Below are positions 33,959-45,659 of a stretch of DNA of 64,000 bases, one piece after another. Both the position numbers and the translations under genes were made by a program. Within the stretch, counting starts at the first letter, position 1, and the number at the start of each line of letters is the position of its first letter. Below the pieces are notes generated by a model that made no database searches, was not told the DNA's origin, and worked only from the letters and a program-made list of their open reading frames with translations. Source of the DNA: Niebla homalea. Lineage: Eukaryota > Ascomycota > Lecanoromycetes > Lecanorales > Ramalinaceae. The stretch is from contig JAHGAU010000016.1 of NCBI GenBank assembly GCA_019925105.1, forward strand, positions 1,170,084 through 1,234,083, read 5' to 3'.

Positions 33959-35749
33959 CTAGCCTATGATGAATTGCATTGGTATCTCCATACCTTCATC
34001 TCTCATAGTTTGCAGATCCATACACCCATATACGTAGGCAGGACCAACTAGCTTCGAGTGTGCTTCACCTGGCTCATCACGAAGTACGAAGAGAGTCGCG
34101 GCTGAGTATAGGGCAACCACTCGATCACCAATCCGCATATTAGAGGGCCCCCTGCCAATGCGATTCTGCTCAGTCTTGAAGAAACTCATACGCTTGCAAT
34201 ACTCCAACCGCCGCTCGTATTCGCCAAATCGTTCATTTGGCCCATAATTCACTGATGATTCATTGTCTCGTCTGAAGCGCCACCACTGTTTGAGACTAGA
34301 ATAGGAGTTTTCGTATTCAGGAGGGGCGGGAGAGGAGGATCTTAAACTATTGTACCCTGTCTCATAAACACTGTCCAGGATCAGCGTTCGCCAATGCGCT
34401 TCCGGGACACCAACGTCCTCCCCAGCCTCATCACCACCACCACCATAGGCCTGACGGGATAACTCTAGACACTGCTCCTCCCACTGGATAAGTCTAGCAG
34501 CGTCACTGCTCGAAAGCCGGGATAAATCCACCTTTGCTAACGGGACCTTGACGATAGCTTCGACTCGATCGACCTCGAACCCTGGGGCTTTGATATGATA
34601 ATTAGGCAAGACCTCAATTTCACTCTTTCGATCTGCTTCATTTACGTAGCCTGCTCGATGCTCTCCGGGAGCTGCTGTTATACCGCCCGCTCCCAAAGAA
34701 TTACAGTTGGGACACCAAGATGGCAACCCCTCAGGCCGTTCCATTGAGGGCGCTATCTTTAGCAATTCGAGCGATGGCTCCCGCACCACGAGATGTGCGC
34801 TCAGCTGCACATACGGCTTCCACCACGTGCTCTCCTCGTAACTATAATCCACCGTGATTGCATCCCTCGATGCCGGATCAAGCAAGGCGAGAGCGCCGTA
34901 CACACGATCGACTCGCTTACTCACTCTTTTCATTCGCATGATGTACAGGATCAAGAAGGGTGAGGCATCACCTTGAGCGATGGCTAGCCGGAGGACCGTA
35001 TGCATCGTGAACGTGTGCCACCCGATTAGTTGATCTACCGTGGCCTTAGCCCTACTTTGTAGCACCAGCTCATCAAAGCCCAGGTGGCACAGTTGACGCA
35101 TCATACTTGCGAGCGAGTCATATGAAGCCATCCTATCACCGCAAATTATGACATTCTCGCGGGCCAGCGCCACTTCCTGTACCACCCACAGCCGGGAGAA
35201 CCATCCACGCTGACACATTTTGCCCAGAGCTGGCCAGAATGGATCCGTAATCCCTGGAAGACCGCTATTAATGAGCTTGGAGTGCTGGTAGAGCGGTTCC
35301 TGGATGTGCGACGTTGCGCTGGTGATCTGATCGATCCGGTGTTGGTCTATTACCAGATCACTATTCTCCTCAGCAGGGCCAAGCCAGCCGAGCGTGCATA
35401 CGGCCGTGCGGTAAACCATCGCCATCTTTGGAACGTGAATGCTTTTCTCGTCTTCGTCGTGTTGGTTGAGGCATATCGCATCCACCCAGAGCTTGGCCGC
35501 GCATCCTAAGTGAGCGATGGTGCGGAGCCCCAAGTGTAGGTGTGGTGTGATATGGAAGGTCTTGCCGTTGCAGAGTATGCTTTCGATCGCAGCTTCATCG
35601 CCCCATGCGTAGGAGAGTCCGCCGAATGGGGGAAGCTTCTCATCATGGAAGTCCTCAAGCGTACACGATAGGGTGTTTGAAGCATCGTGGATGGTCAGAA
35701 TGCGGGTGTGGTCGTCAAGCAGCGGCGCGTATTGGAATGTATCGGTCAT
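33959..35749 (-). CDS. HET domain protein (second locus)
   Basis: A single exon of 596 residues from the ATG at 35749. It has the HET block in order: FGGLSYAWGDEAAIESILCN (about 42-61), LRTIAHLGCAAKLWVDAICL (about 75-94), NQHDEDEKSIHVPKMAMVYR, VCTLGWLGPAEENSDLVID, then RGWFSRLWVVQEVALARENV (about 180-200). The end, RIGDRVVALYSAATLFVLRD followed by LVGPAYVYGCMDLQTMRDEG, is the usual C-terminal module of long HET proteins (control of final display). It belongs to a different subfamily from the HET gene at 4832, which has no such tail. Likely role: cell-death response in non-self recognition. The frame is intact, and RIP has not touched it. Confidence 0.93.
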   Translation of the reverse strand: MTDTFQYAPLLDDHTRILTIHDASNTLSCTLEDFHDEKLPPFGGLSYAWGDEAAIESILCNGKTFHITPHLHLGLRTIAHLGCAAKLWVDAICLNQHDEDEKSIHVPKMAMVYRTAVCTLGWLGPAEENSDLVIDQHRIDQITSATSHIQEPLYQHSKLINSGLPGITDPFWPALGKMCQRGWFSRLWVVQEVALARENVIICGDRMASYDSLASMMRQLCHLGFDELVLQSRAKATVDQLIGWHTFTMHTVLRLAIAQGDASPFLILYIMRMKRVSKRVDRVYGALALLDPASRDAITVDYSYEESTWWKPYVQLSAHLVVREPSLELLKIAPSMERPEGLPSWCPNCNSLGAGGITAAPGEHRAGYVNEADRKSEIEVLPNYHIKAPGFEVDRVEAIVKVPLAKVDLSRLSSSDAARLIQWEEQCLELSRQAYGGGGDEAGEDVGVPEAHWRTLILDSVYETGYNSLRSSSPAPPEYENSYSSLKQWWRFRRDNESSVNYGPNERFGEYERRLEYCKRMSFFKTEQNRIGRGPSNMRIGDRVVALYSAATLFVLRDEPGEAHSKLVGPAYVYGCMDLQTMRDEGMEIPMQFIIG

Positions 35750-36556
35750 GGTGTAATGCGAAATCGACAGATTCGCTCTGCTTTCTCATCACCCCAGCGG
35801 CACGATAAACGGATACAGGCCGTGCAGGATAAGAATTCAACATGACGATGAATTGAGGGCTCATAAGCACGATGACGCAGGCGGCGGGATCAGTCATCAT
35901 AGGATTCATCGTCATTGGCTTCAAGTATGCAAGATTACTTCACACAGAATGCATGTGATTTTGAGCTCGAGTAGCTGGAAACAGTAAGAGTCCTTGTATC
36001 CCACAGCATTACACCTGAGTTCCACAGCCTTTGTCATGTACTCCGTAATATTGGCATGGGTCACGGCGTGGGAGGCGGCTTGCAGTACCCAACATTGCAC
36101 TAGCAACATTTTGCTAGCCCTGGTACCCCTGGCCAAACGAACAACGAGCTGCGCTGGATGATTTCAGGGAGCGAAATTGACAAATGGGTCACACGGAAGG
36201 CTGTGTGTTAATCTATGGCGAACGCAATGGGTGCAAAATACTATCTATCATGTGCATAAAGCTCTGAAGGTATGTGCCTGCCTCGGAGAGAGCCCGCGAC
36301 TTCAGAAAGTCCCCCATACCTCCCGTCTACTCCGGAGCCACCAGCCATTTCGAACTTGGATATACCTGCCACTTCCTGAGAATAACGTGGATTTGTCGGC
36401 TCCGCCATCGAGGGTATTTCTGAGCGAGGCTGCCTGTGATCGTCCGCCCAACTCGGGTTTTCGAAACGCCGCGGAATCCGACTCTGGATCTCCTTTGGCC
36501 ACAGATTTCGATCTTTCCACCCCACTCTTGGCGGCGCGCCTCCGTCGGGTTTGAAA
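35750..36556. other. Intergenic, 0.8 kb
   Basis: It holds the promoter side of the second HET gene and the 3' side of the aspartic-protease-like relic. Overlapping short frames near 36180-36550 on both strands have no motif. Confidence 0.4.
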
Positions 36557-37895
36557 CTAAAACAGACCAGCTATGAGGGCTACACCCGCGAAACTGCCTA
36601 TCACGGCGCCAGCGATGGCGCCATCTGAAAGGGACTTGTGTGACTGCGTCGAGGATGCTCCAGACCCTGCTCCGATTTCAGAACTTGAAGCATTGACATT
36701 GCAGTTAGGCTTTGCTCCAGAGATCAAGACAAGTTTCTGTTCAGCAGCCAGGTGTGCATTGCTTAGTGTGGATCGACCCTTGTCACAGTCAATGACCAGA
36801 GATGCCGCAGAAAAGAAAGCGCTCCATTAAAAGACTTCCGAAATAAGCCCCGGCCCGAACTTTTCTATTCGGATAACGCAGTCATTCGACGCTATGATAT
36901 AGGACTGGCGGTTGCTGTGAATGCCGTATTCTGGAGTCACCAGTTGATCATTTGGGACAGTGACGCGAAGATCGCCGTGGTTGAATGTAAAGGTGAGATT
37001 CCCATCGAATGCGCCTGCGCTACTCACCGACATCTGCACATAAGTGAGTGAGCTTGTTGGTTCTCCTAATCATTTTGATCCCGCCACGCCACGTAGTGGC
37101 CGCTGAGTACGATGCACGCCTGCAGTCCCCAGCTGAGGGTTACTGTAAACAAACTTGCCGTAGTACCATTAGGCCAATTCATTTCCATGTCCGACACGAG
37201 AATGTTCCCTGATTGACAGGGAATGGACGGATCTAGCATGAGTAGAAGGGTCAGATCCGTCCCCGAAGCAGTCATAGCAGATTTGTAGCCGCCAAAGATC
37301 AAGGAACCCTCCGCCGCCTGAGCGCCACTCAGTCCGTGGAAGTACGACCATGATCGCGATGGAACTGAGACAGCATTGTAGAGACCATGTACAAGAAATT
37401 AATTGGATCCCAGTCCAGATATTGAAGCCAATTCCGAGTTAAGTCAGAGTCAGAAAGCGCGAAGAAAAGATCTTCAACGGTGAAGTCCGCGCCCAAAGGG
37501 GCCGTGTCAGTCCCATATTGGGGCGACGAGGCATTAACGTCGCTGGGCTCAGATGCGACCAACGTGGAGTTGGTCACAGCCCAGGCATTGGAAGTACCAG
37601 CATTGAAAAACTCTCCTTGCGAAGCCTCGCTTGGCGGTGTATCGGCATAGCCAACCTTGCATATTGTAAGGGTGCCCGACAACCTGGTTACATTTACATC
37701 AGTATTGTATTGTTTCTGTAAGCTGGACAGTTCCAAACCAGGTTGAGAAAATGTACTCACTTGTCAGTACCGAAGACCAAATTCTGTGGAGGAGTTCCGA
37801 CACAAGCAGCAATTCCTCTGCTTATAGCTCTATTATCGATTGTGATGTTACGGAGAGGGTCAGGAATGGGGTTGAGCATGGTGCAGGGCTCTCAT
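36557..37895 (-). pseudogene. Aspartic-protease-like (A1 fold) membrane-anchored protein, decayed
   Basis: Pieces along the minus strand match fungal pepsin-like proteins: ITIDNRAISRGIACVGTPPQ near 37800, then (after a GTGAGT intron) NVTRLSGTLTICKVG, SRSWSYFHGLSGAQAAEGSL followed by IFGGYKSAM near 37330-37270, and FDGNLTFTF with LRVTVPNDQLVTPEYGIHSN near 37000-36900. The C-terminus FFSAASLVIDCDKGR leads to a hydrophobic tail AIAGAVIGSFAGVALIAGLF ending at 36557, likely a membrane anchor. Lesions: TAA at 36827-36829 in the otherwise continuous frame, and a frame change near 37370 with no usable intron. The expected DTG catalytic motifs are not visible, so even the ancestor may have been a non-catalytic homolog. 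The 5' end (signal peptide) could not be fixed. Confidence 0.6.
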
Positions 37896-38373
37896 TGCCA
37901 TCCTTGGTCTGTCAATCAGCCAGCCAAGGCAGACAGTAAGGTGCTAATAGAACGATGGTATGAGTTTTGAAGATATGTGTCAGCCAATACGCTATAGCTC
38001 GCGTCGCTTCAGACGTATTTTCCTCAACTTCAAAGGAGGACAGGCAGTGGACGAGAAAGACTCCGTGCTGTGAGATTTCAATAAACGAGTCAGTGCAATC
38101 TCCTCCTGCAAGGATGTGGGGGAGTGGGGCTCAGCGAAGAGACCGAAGAATCCTGCATTCACACGCTCCTGAGAAGCCGGGCTTGAGAGTCCTTCGCGCC
38201 AAGATTGGCAGATCAAAGCCAAGACCAATCTATCCCGCCTGACTCAGCATCTAAATGACGTCATTCACGGTCCTGACCCGTGGGGGCGTCGGAACGCTCT
38301 CTTCACGATCACTTATAATACCAAAGTGCAAGCACTGTTTCAGTATCGTACCTGTTTCAATCGCTACATCATA
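37896..38373. other. Divergent intergenic region upstream of the arsenite methyltransferase
   Basis: A TATAATA sequence at 38314-38320 lies 55-60 nt before the ATG at 38374 and could be a core promoter element. Remnants of the 5' end of the protease-like gene may extend into the left part. Confidence 0.4.
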
Positions 38374-39495
38374 ATGTGCACCAAGCCCGCCTGCTCCCCA
38401 GCCATTGCGCAAGCCTCGCTCAACCACCAAAGTATCTACGCCAACGTTCAGTCGCACTATGGCGCTGCGGCCGACAACAATGACAACAGCTATAGCCACG
38501 CAGTGGCCTCAGCTTTTGGCTACTCCGCTTCCGAGCTCGCCAACGCCCCGGCAGAATCAAATTTGGGATTGAGCTGTGGCAATCCGTTTGCTATCGCCAA
38601 TCTGCGTGAAGGCGAGACAGTGGTTGATCTGGGCTCAGGGGCGGGCTTCGATGTCTTTCAAGCAGCGAAAAAGGTCGGCCCGAAGGGAAAGGCTGTGGGG
38701 ATCGATATGAACGATGTAAGGAGTGGGTTTGGGCGCTTCCAGGGCGTCCCGGTCTTGAGGATTCGTGCGCTGATGACATCACGAGGCAGGATATGCTCAA
38801 CAAGGCCAAAAGTATTAAGCAGAAGACCAATGCCGACAACGCTACCTTTGTCAAGTCACGTATCACACAGATCGACCTTCCAGACTCTACAGCAGACTGC
38901 ATTATCAGCAACTGTGTCATCAATCTTGTACCTGAAGCCGAGAAGCAACTGGTGTTCAACGAGATGCTTCGGGTGCTTAAGCCCGGTGGTAGGGTCGCAG
39001 TGAGCGACATACTTCTGACCAAGGACCTGACCAATGAGCTCAAGAGTAATGTTGCCCTTTATGTTGGCTGCGTGGCGGGTGCCAGCAAAGTGGAAGGGTA
39101 TGAGCGTTACTTGAGACACGCTGGCTTCGAGGGTATGACACTGTCTTTATTTAGATGCGAAGCTACCCACCACTAATCTGTTCGTTGCAGATGTCATGAT
39201 TGTCCCAGACCGGAGTGATCTCAATGTCTACAAGACTGCAAGCAAGGACGGCGGCGAAGTCGGTTGCTGCGGATCCAGCAGCTCCGAGAAGACTGGCGGT
39301 TGTGGCGAGAAGAAGCGCGAGGTGGTGAATGTGGAGTTGAAGGACATTGATCTGAACCACTGGGCTGGCAAGTCATGTTCTGATCAGTTTCACGGCGATG
39401 ACGCTGACGTGCTGCAGGCTCGTACAAAATTTACGCCGTCAAAGGATGAAATATGGTCTCGTCATATGTTGCATCAAATGTATGATATCAATTAG
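38374..39495 (+). CDS. arsM: Arsenite S-adenosylmethionine methyltransferase
   Basis: Exons 38374-38715, 38790-39132 and 39191-39495 (introns 74 and 58 nt) give 329 residues. The SAM-binding motif I is [20 protein letters not shown] (about 86-105), followed by [13 protein letters not shown] and, across intron 1, DMLNKAKS. Cysteines conserved in ArsM enzymes are present: [26 protein letters not shown] and [29 protein letters not shown] is the usual class-I core. The C-terminal [20 protein letters not shown] is also typical, then a Cys pair in [18 protein letters not shown]. The enzyme methylates trivalent arsenic to methylated, partly volatile products. The start at 38374 (MCTKPAC) is preferred over 38326 because of the usual short leader. 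No arsenic efflux or reductase gene is next to it in this window. Confidence 0.93.
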
Positions 39496-40996
39496 ATATG
39501 AAGCACTGCTGAATATGTGTCGCGAAGATGCTGTCGTCGCCTTCTGAGCCACCTGAGACAGGTTTTATGATCTGACCCCCAACTCAGGTGAATATTCATA
39601 CCTCGATGCAGCGGTGCGCGCAAGCAAGGAGTGCAAGCCTGTGACCAGATCCTGGGGCACTCCATCCATTGAACGAGAAGTTGATCGATGCCCGGACTTC
39701 GTCGCGCGAATCGCGCACGTTTAAACGCAGTTGATACATCATTTTGCAGCACTAACACGCAGCACTCGTAAACCCCGAACCGAGATCAATATCATCATGG
39801 GGATATCATGAAACTGGTTTTGCTGTTGAAGTGGAGGCCAGAAAGACTCAGCGTCCGACAGTTGAGCCAAGGTCTTCCTGAGCATTCTCAATAAAGATAC
39901 TGCACTATGTGTCAACAACTCCATCCGTTTTTCTCGCGTCTCTTGTAACCTCTACTCAGGGAACACAGATAATCGAACAATGACCATTTTCGTCGAGGAC
40001 GTCTGGCACTCACCACTACACCGGCAGCTCCTCATCAATGCGCGCGAGGATTTGCGATACGAGGAAGAGTGCAATAAGCTCGAAAGGACCGACTCTCACG
40101 ATTATAGAATTATCATAGCGGCTATGGCTTCAGAAAACCGTGATACTTGCGCACTCATACAACGATGACCGCCCCGAGACAACTGCAAGAGGCCTCGGAT
40201 TGACTGGATGCGGCGCAGTGGGGTTGCCTGGTGAATCATTGGTCTGATCTGCAATACTGCACTGGTTGTTTAGTAGGGACAATTACCGGAGAACATTAGG
40301 GGAGGGAAAGGGCCGTCGCCGTCTATGACCCAACATGTGCGCAAACCTTCCCTCCATCATGCGACGTCCTACACCAGGGTAAGTCGCTGATATGGTTGCA
40401 GCCTGCCGGCCAATTCGGCGCCAGGCATGGAGTTGGAGAGTGCTTCCTTAACGACGTCGCATCCCCTCTCGCGGACCGAGCTGTCATGGACCTCACGAAC
40501 GAGCACTGGGTAGCAACAAGACGCCCTCCCATTGCTCCTAGCGTGGAGTGACGCCGTCAGCGAGCGATTGGAGGTACCAAGGACCAGGTGGATCCTCGTT
40601 GAACGGAGCTGGAATCCACGAGGAATGGTAGAAAAACGGAAGAACGGGAATAGAAGCAGTGGATCCTTCAGTCATGTGGGTTTGCAGGAGATGATCATCG
40701 ATCAGTCCGTTTGCTTTCTGATGTTTGATTGTGAACCATGATAGATATTCGGAATCGTGAGAAATATCATCCATGATGTCATTGCCTTATCCAATCCTGT
40801 CGGGAGTCTCGTCCGGCGCTTTCTTAGGCCCCCAACAAGGGGCGCCTAGTCTTAGAAGTTCCCCGCAGCTGACAAACCGAATATTACGCATGGAGACGCC
40901 TCCTTTTCCTGCAAACTCCGTGGCAGGTTCCATGCAAGCTCAGGCCTAGGTTTCGCCTGAATCGTATCTTCGTACCTCGGGCGGCTTGGACAATTC
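39496..40996. other. Intergenic, 1.5 kb, no supported gene
   Basis: Frames of 60-88 codons on both strands have no motif. Probably non-coding, including the promoter of the hydrolase gene. No repeat is seen. Confidence 0.4.
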
Positions 40997-42442
40997 ATGG
41001 CCTCGCCATTCAAAATCATCGAGCATGTCATACCTGGACAGCACATTAGAGAATACCCAAATGCCACGAGGCATCGTCAAGAAGACACACTGTTCGTAGC
41101 CATCAAGCAGTACATACCAAAACCCGGATTTCATTCAGGTCAGGGCAATGGCTTGACAATCGTTGGCGGGCAAGGGGCTGGTTTCCCAAAGGTGAGCATG
41201 TTTCATGACCCCAGCATTCGTCTCTTACGCAGCTGCATGATAAGAGAAGACGCTGAAAACTTCCTCAGGAGGCTTACGAGCCATTGTGGGCAGAACTATG
41301 CTTGCGCTTAGACGCTCTGAATATACCATTGCGCAGCATTTGGATGGCGGATAGCTCGAATCACGGTGCGAGCGGCGTGATCAACGAGCACATTCAGGGA
41401 GATAGCCGTACGCTGCAAGTGTTCGTGACCATCTCCAGTCGCTGACCGTTTCTGATGACAGCATCTTATTTCGATCACTCTCGTGACCTGCTCCACATGA
41501 TCAATCACTTCCGAGATGAGATGCCACGTCCCATCATTGGTGTTGGTCATAGTATGGGATGCAACCAGCTGTAAGCCCTTGTGGTCGACAGTGTAAAGCA
41601 CCACTGACCGTGCAGACAGTGCCCAATTGTCCATGATGCATCCACGTCTTTTGTCCACCCTCGTTCTCATCGATCCTGTCTTCTTGGACCAGTCCCCAGA
41701 TGTCGGCGGCCCTCCCGCTCTCATGACAAATCTCCGCCGCGATATCTGGGACACCCGAGGGAAAGCCGAGAGCTCACTGCGCAAATCCTTCCGGTCATGG
41801 GATCCGCGCGCCCTAGAGAAGTATCTGCAATATGGCCTGAGAGAAGTGCCCACCGCCCTCTACGACTCGAGCCGCAACAATGAAGTTACTTCGTCGGCAG
41901 TAACTTTGACCACGACTAAACACCAAGAAGCCTGGATGTATGCTCAGATCAATCTGGAGCCCCAAGAAGCTGGACTGGATCGCCTTTTGTTACCAGACTG
42001 GGATCCTGCGATTGAATTGCCCCACATCACGTCTCGTCCCGAGTGTCTCATCACCATGCGAAACCTTCCCTTTATAAGGCCTAGTGTACTCTACGTCTTT
42101 GGGGAGAAGAGCCACTTAGCTCCAACCACAGAACAGGACAAGAAAGTGAGTCGGACTGGTGTTGGTACGGGAGGCAGTGGAGGTGCGGCGGAAGGCAAGG
42201 TCGAGAAGTCAGTTGTACCCAAGACGAGTCATCTTGTGGTGTTTGAGAAACCAAATGAGACTGCGGCTGCTGCTGCTGATTGGATCCGGAGATGGCATGA
42301 ACCATGGCTCGCTGACGAGGAGAAAGTGGGACGATACGGAAGTAAGAAGTCAGAGGATGGTATGCTAAGGATGAGTCAGGCCTGGATCGATGCTGCAAAG
42401 CTGCCAGTTGACTCGTCACGACCCAAAGGCTCAAAGCTTTGA
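40997..42442 (+). CDS. Alpha/beta hydrolase with C-terminal peroxisomal signal SKL
   Basis: Four exons, 40997-41191, 41269-41407, 41462-41570 and 41620-42442 (introns 77, 54 and 49 nt), give 421 residues in one frame. The N-terminus (IIEHVIPGQHIREYPNAT) and EAYEPLWAELCLRL are typical of fungal hydrolases related to AKT2/ACTT2 of Alternaria. The nucleophile elbow is IIGVGHSMGCNQL with Ser in G-H-S-M-G; DHSRDLLHMINHFRDEMPRP precedes it. A probable catalytic His lies in KTSHLVVFEKP. The last three residues are Ser-Lys-Leu, a PTS1 peroxisome signal, so it likely works on acyl-CoA or ester substrates in peroxisomes. AKT2-type relatives belong to host-selective toxin pathways, but no cluster partners (PKS, acyl-CoA ligase, enoyl-CoA hydratase) are in this window. 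A metabolic role is equally possible. Confidence 0.88.
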
Positions 42443-44083
42443 AAGTAGAAGATAGAGCTGCAATGATTAGCGGTTCAGATCTCCCTGAAAAGAAGAAGAC
42501 TTTTGCAATTGAGAAACGAGTAGCTTCCCCAAATTGTACAAAATGTACCAAAACAGATTTCTTGACTGACCGACATCCGTGCTTTGACTACTCGCAGATC
42601 ATCAGAGCACACCTTGTACAAAGACCAGACAGCACGAAGGCAAGTGCTTCACTAAATGGCAACGCCTCGCCTCATCCAGAAAGATGACAATACAGCACCC
42701 TCTCACTTCTATCTCTGTACACCCATCTCTGTCCTACTTACAAATTCCCAACTTCTTAGCGTGAACACATTGTATCACCACCTGCAATTTCCCCATGGGA
42801 AGGCCTTAACAGCTAAGCTTGAGGCGGCAGTGGCCAGCGCCCTGAGCGCACTTCTTACCGAGATCTGTGCAGCGGGGCTGAAGAATCTGCGCATGATAAG
42901 AAGTGGATCTGATATGACGGGGACGGGGACTAAGATGGGCGTAACGCATGAGTTGATTTATCTGGAAGCCACGCTCGGAGACGTCGATGACGGCGGCGAA
43001 GGTGGTGGGGAGGATGATGGAGAGGGCGGAGTTGAGCTTCAATCTGAGAGTCTCGAGAGTTGGTCGATGTATGTAGGGTGAGTCCACTCGTCAATCAATT
43101 TGTGCTCTTGGCACCTTCGGCTGCCATCTGTGGGAGTTGCAGGGATGGGGCAGCTCGTCGCGGATTGGTGGTGCGCGGTTGGGGGATGTCGACCGTGTTA
43201 AACCATGAGACTTGCTCCATGGCATGTGACTGTTTTTGATGGCACGGAGTCATTCAGGGTTTCAAATTATCACGCAACATTCAACTTGATGAGCAACAGG
43301 TCCAGTAGTGTTTCCGACGTCTGGTAAATAGGTAAAATCATAGCCACAGCAGAAATACCGTGTCCATAGCCGAACATCTCGCAAGACTTGTCTTGATTCC
43401 TGAAAAGCCGGGCACCTGATTGACACCCATGTGTCTGTGGTAGACCGACAGCAAAGATCGACAGAATGCGACCTTGTTCACACAAGAATGGCTGCTCGAG
43501 AGGGTGATTGGCTTTTCTACGTATCACGCTACTGCAGCGCACTCTTGCGACATCATAGCCTTGATCCTATGGAATGAAAGTGTCTTTACACGTTCATTTG
43601 ACTTCACGATCTAACGCTAAATGTATCATGCGAATTCCGATTCACCAAAAAGACCGTGGACGACGCTGGGGGAAGATGTCACGGCTGTAATAGTTGGCGT
43701 AGGAATTTTGTTGAAAGCCGGTCGAACGATTGCAGACCCCTGAGCCTGTCCCAAACTAAAGTCAGTCAATCCATCTTTGAATCTCAATCACAGAACATGA
43801 CCCACTAACTTCTAATCACCCAAGCGTTCTTCAATCATTATAGTACCACGGAGGGCGAAGGCTCTTCGCAATCACAACCAGTTTATCTGATTAGCAACTC
43901 AGATTCCGCAATAATTCTTCATGATAGCATGATGATACGAGGTCTGATCATTTAGGTGCTGATAGGGACAGACGTAACAGTAGCCATTCAGAACAATGTA
44001 AGCATCTTCCCATTAACACTAAGACCTACAAGCTTTCCCTCATGAGTGTTGCGAAGCCCAGGTCTCAAGAAAGGTTCTTGGAA
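42443..44083. other. Intergenic, 1.6 kb
   Basis: A plus frame at 42656-43081 (141 codons, MATPRLIQKDDNTAPSH start, Gly/Glu-rich end) is the only candidate. An opposing minus frame of 93 codons overlaps it and neither has a motif, so I do not call a gene. Confidence 0.35.
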
Positions 44084-45659
44084 GCTTCAGTAGCCACCCA
44101 TCGACATATTGGAGCTGAACATCGGTCCCTCCAATTGCGGCAGATATCCTTCCTTCGTGCATTCGTATAAGCCTACATCTGGGAATGCACGATAAAATGT
44201 ATCATACTGAGTCTTTACCGCGTCACTCAAACTCGTCACCTCAGCACTTGCCCATGCAAAGCCGCCCACGGGTTTATACATGTCTGCCCCTTGCAGTCTT
44301 TTAGTATCAGTAACAGAGCGTTGAGCCTGTTTCTCAGTTGTCACAGCTCTACATCAGCGCCTCCTGTGAACGTGACCGTCCTGTTCATAGACACCAGGTT
44401 CTGCATCTGGCCCGGATCTGCAGTCACATCGTATAGCTTGGTCTCATTCCCCGTGCACCAGACTGCGTAGTAGGAAGTTGTACCCCCTACCCAGCACGCG
44501 CAGTGCCTTGTAGGTGTTTTTCACATCCTTGATTTTCACATACGTGTTGCGGCCGAGCAGTCCGTCGAAGCCCGCGCCGCCCCAGCGCTCAGCTTGCGTG
44601 TGCTCCCATGGTGCTGAAGACAGCGACAACGGTGAGTTGTAACCCAGTTGCGTGCCAGGAATCGCTTGTGAGTCCAGATCGGAAGGCAGGGATGCGCCTG
44701 CCCAGCCCAGGATTGTGGGCACGAGCTCCGTATGGGAGGACACGAGCTCGGATGTCGCGCCTTTGGTGATGTTGGAACCGCGGATGATGAGCGGGATGTT
44801 GATGTCGGTCTCATAGGGACAGCGTTTACCTGGCTGAAGACGGTGCTGACCTATGTGGTAGCCGTTGTCGGTGCTGTAAATGATGTAAGCGTTGTCAAGA
44901 ATTCTGTGATTTCTTAGGCGGTTAACGGTGCCGTTGACAAGTTCGTCCACCGCTTGTAAAGCCTGAAGACGGCGCTGGTAGTGCAATTCATTGTAGATCT
45001 CGTTAGCATGACTTTGTTTGGGTAGGGTTCTGATCCAGCTCGAGCCGCTTGGGTGATCTGGGTTGTAATCGTATGTGCGATTGATGGCAGCGTCCACGAA
45101 AAGATCTTTGTGTCGCTCGGCCGGGATTGACACATTACCTTCAGACTGTGCACCAAGGATATTTTCCAATTCACCCTCGTTGTCGTCATCCCTGCTACTG
45201 TCGAAAGATGCGTGTGGTGCGACTGTAGCAATCATGAGGAAGAATGGCTTCTTGGCTTCGACTGCATCCTCCAAGAATCCCCAAGAGTTGTTGGCCAGAA
45301 GATCGGTGGCGTACTGAGCATATTGTCTGGGAGGGGTTTTGTTTCTCTGAAAAATGGGATGCAAATATGGATAGGTGCCTGCACCATAGTGAGCAACTGC
45401 CCCAAAAAGGTCTAAGTGGTGATCTCACCAGGCTCGACGAGGAAATCACTTCCAGTGAGGCCGGCTGGGAAGGGCTTATCGTAATTCATGCTTGTGTGGT
45501 CATTCATCAGCTTTCCTGTGTAGTAGGTATTGTATCCCGCTGACTGAAGCCAAGGCGCCAGCCATTTGTCGTTCAGTCCTTCCTAAATGAACTTTGGATA
45601 ACCCCCTATCAATGTCAGCACCACCTTTGCAGCCACATGTGCAGATTACACTACCGAAG
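44084..45659 (-). pseudogene. Sulfatase, 3' part, separated from its start by a retrotransposon
   Basis: This is the C-terminal three-quarters of a secreted type-I sulfatase. After the acceptor at 45606 it reads GGYPKFI, a TAG (45583-45585), then EGLNDKWLAPWLQSAGYNTY and TGKLMNDHT. A 50-nt intron (45428-45379) joins FLVEPG to TYPYLHPIFQRNKTPPRQ. Further on are SWGFLEDAVEAKKPFFLMIA, ILDNAYIIYSTDNGYHIGQH, RCPYETDINIPLIIRGS (metal-binding and substrate-site region) and, after a one-base slip in a G-run near 44480, YYAVWCTGNETKLYDVTADP. Another frame change follows toward the C-terminus. The stop, the slips and the insertion make it a clear pseudogene. Intact relatives hydrolyse sulfate esters outside the cell. 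Confidence 0.85.
45655..45659. repeat. Target-site duplication, left copy
   Basis: CGAAG directly before the left LTR, matching 51447-51451. On the minus strand these five bases are the last five bases of the sulfatase exon. Confidence 0.9.

Noticed and set aside
42656..43081. A 141-codon plus-strand frame
   Set aside because: No motif, an opposing minus frame overlaps, and the Gly/Glu-rich end looks like low-complexity DNA; kept only as a note.
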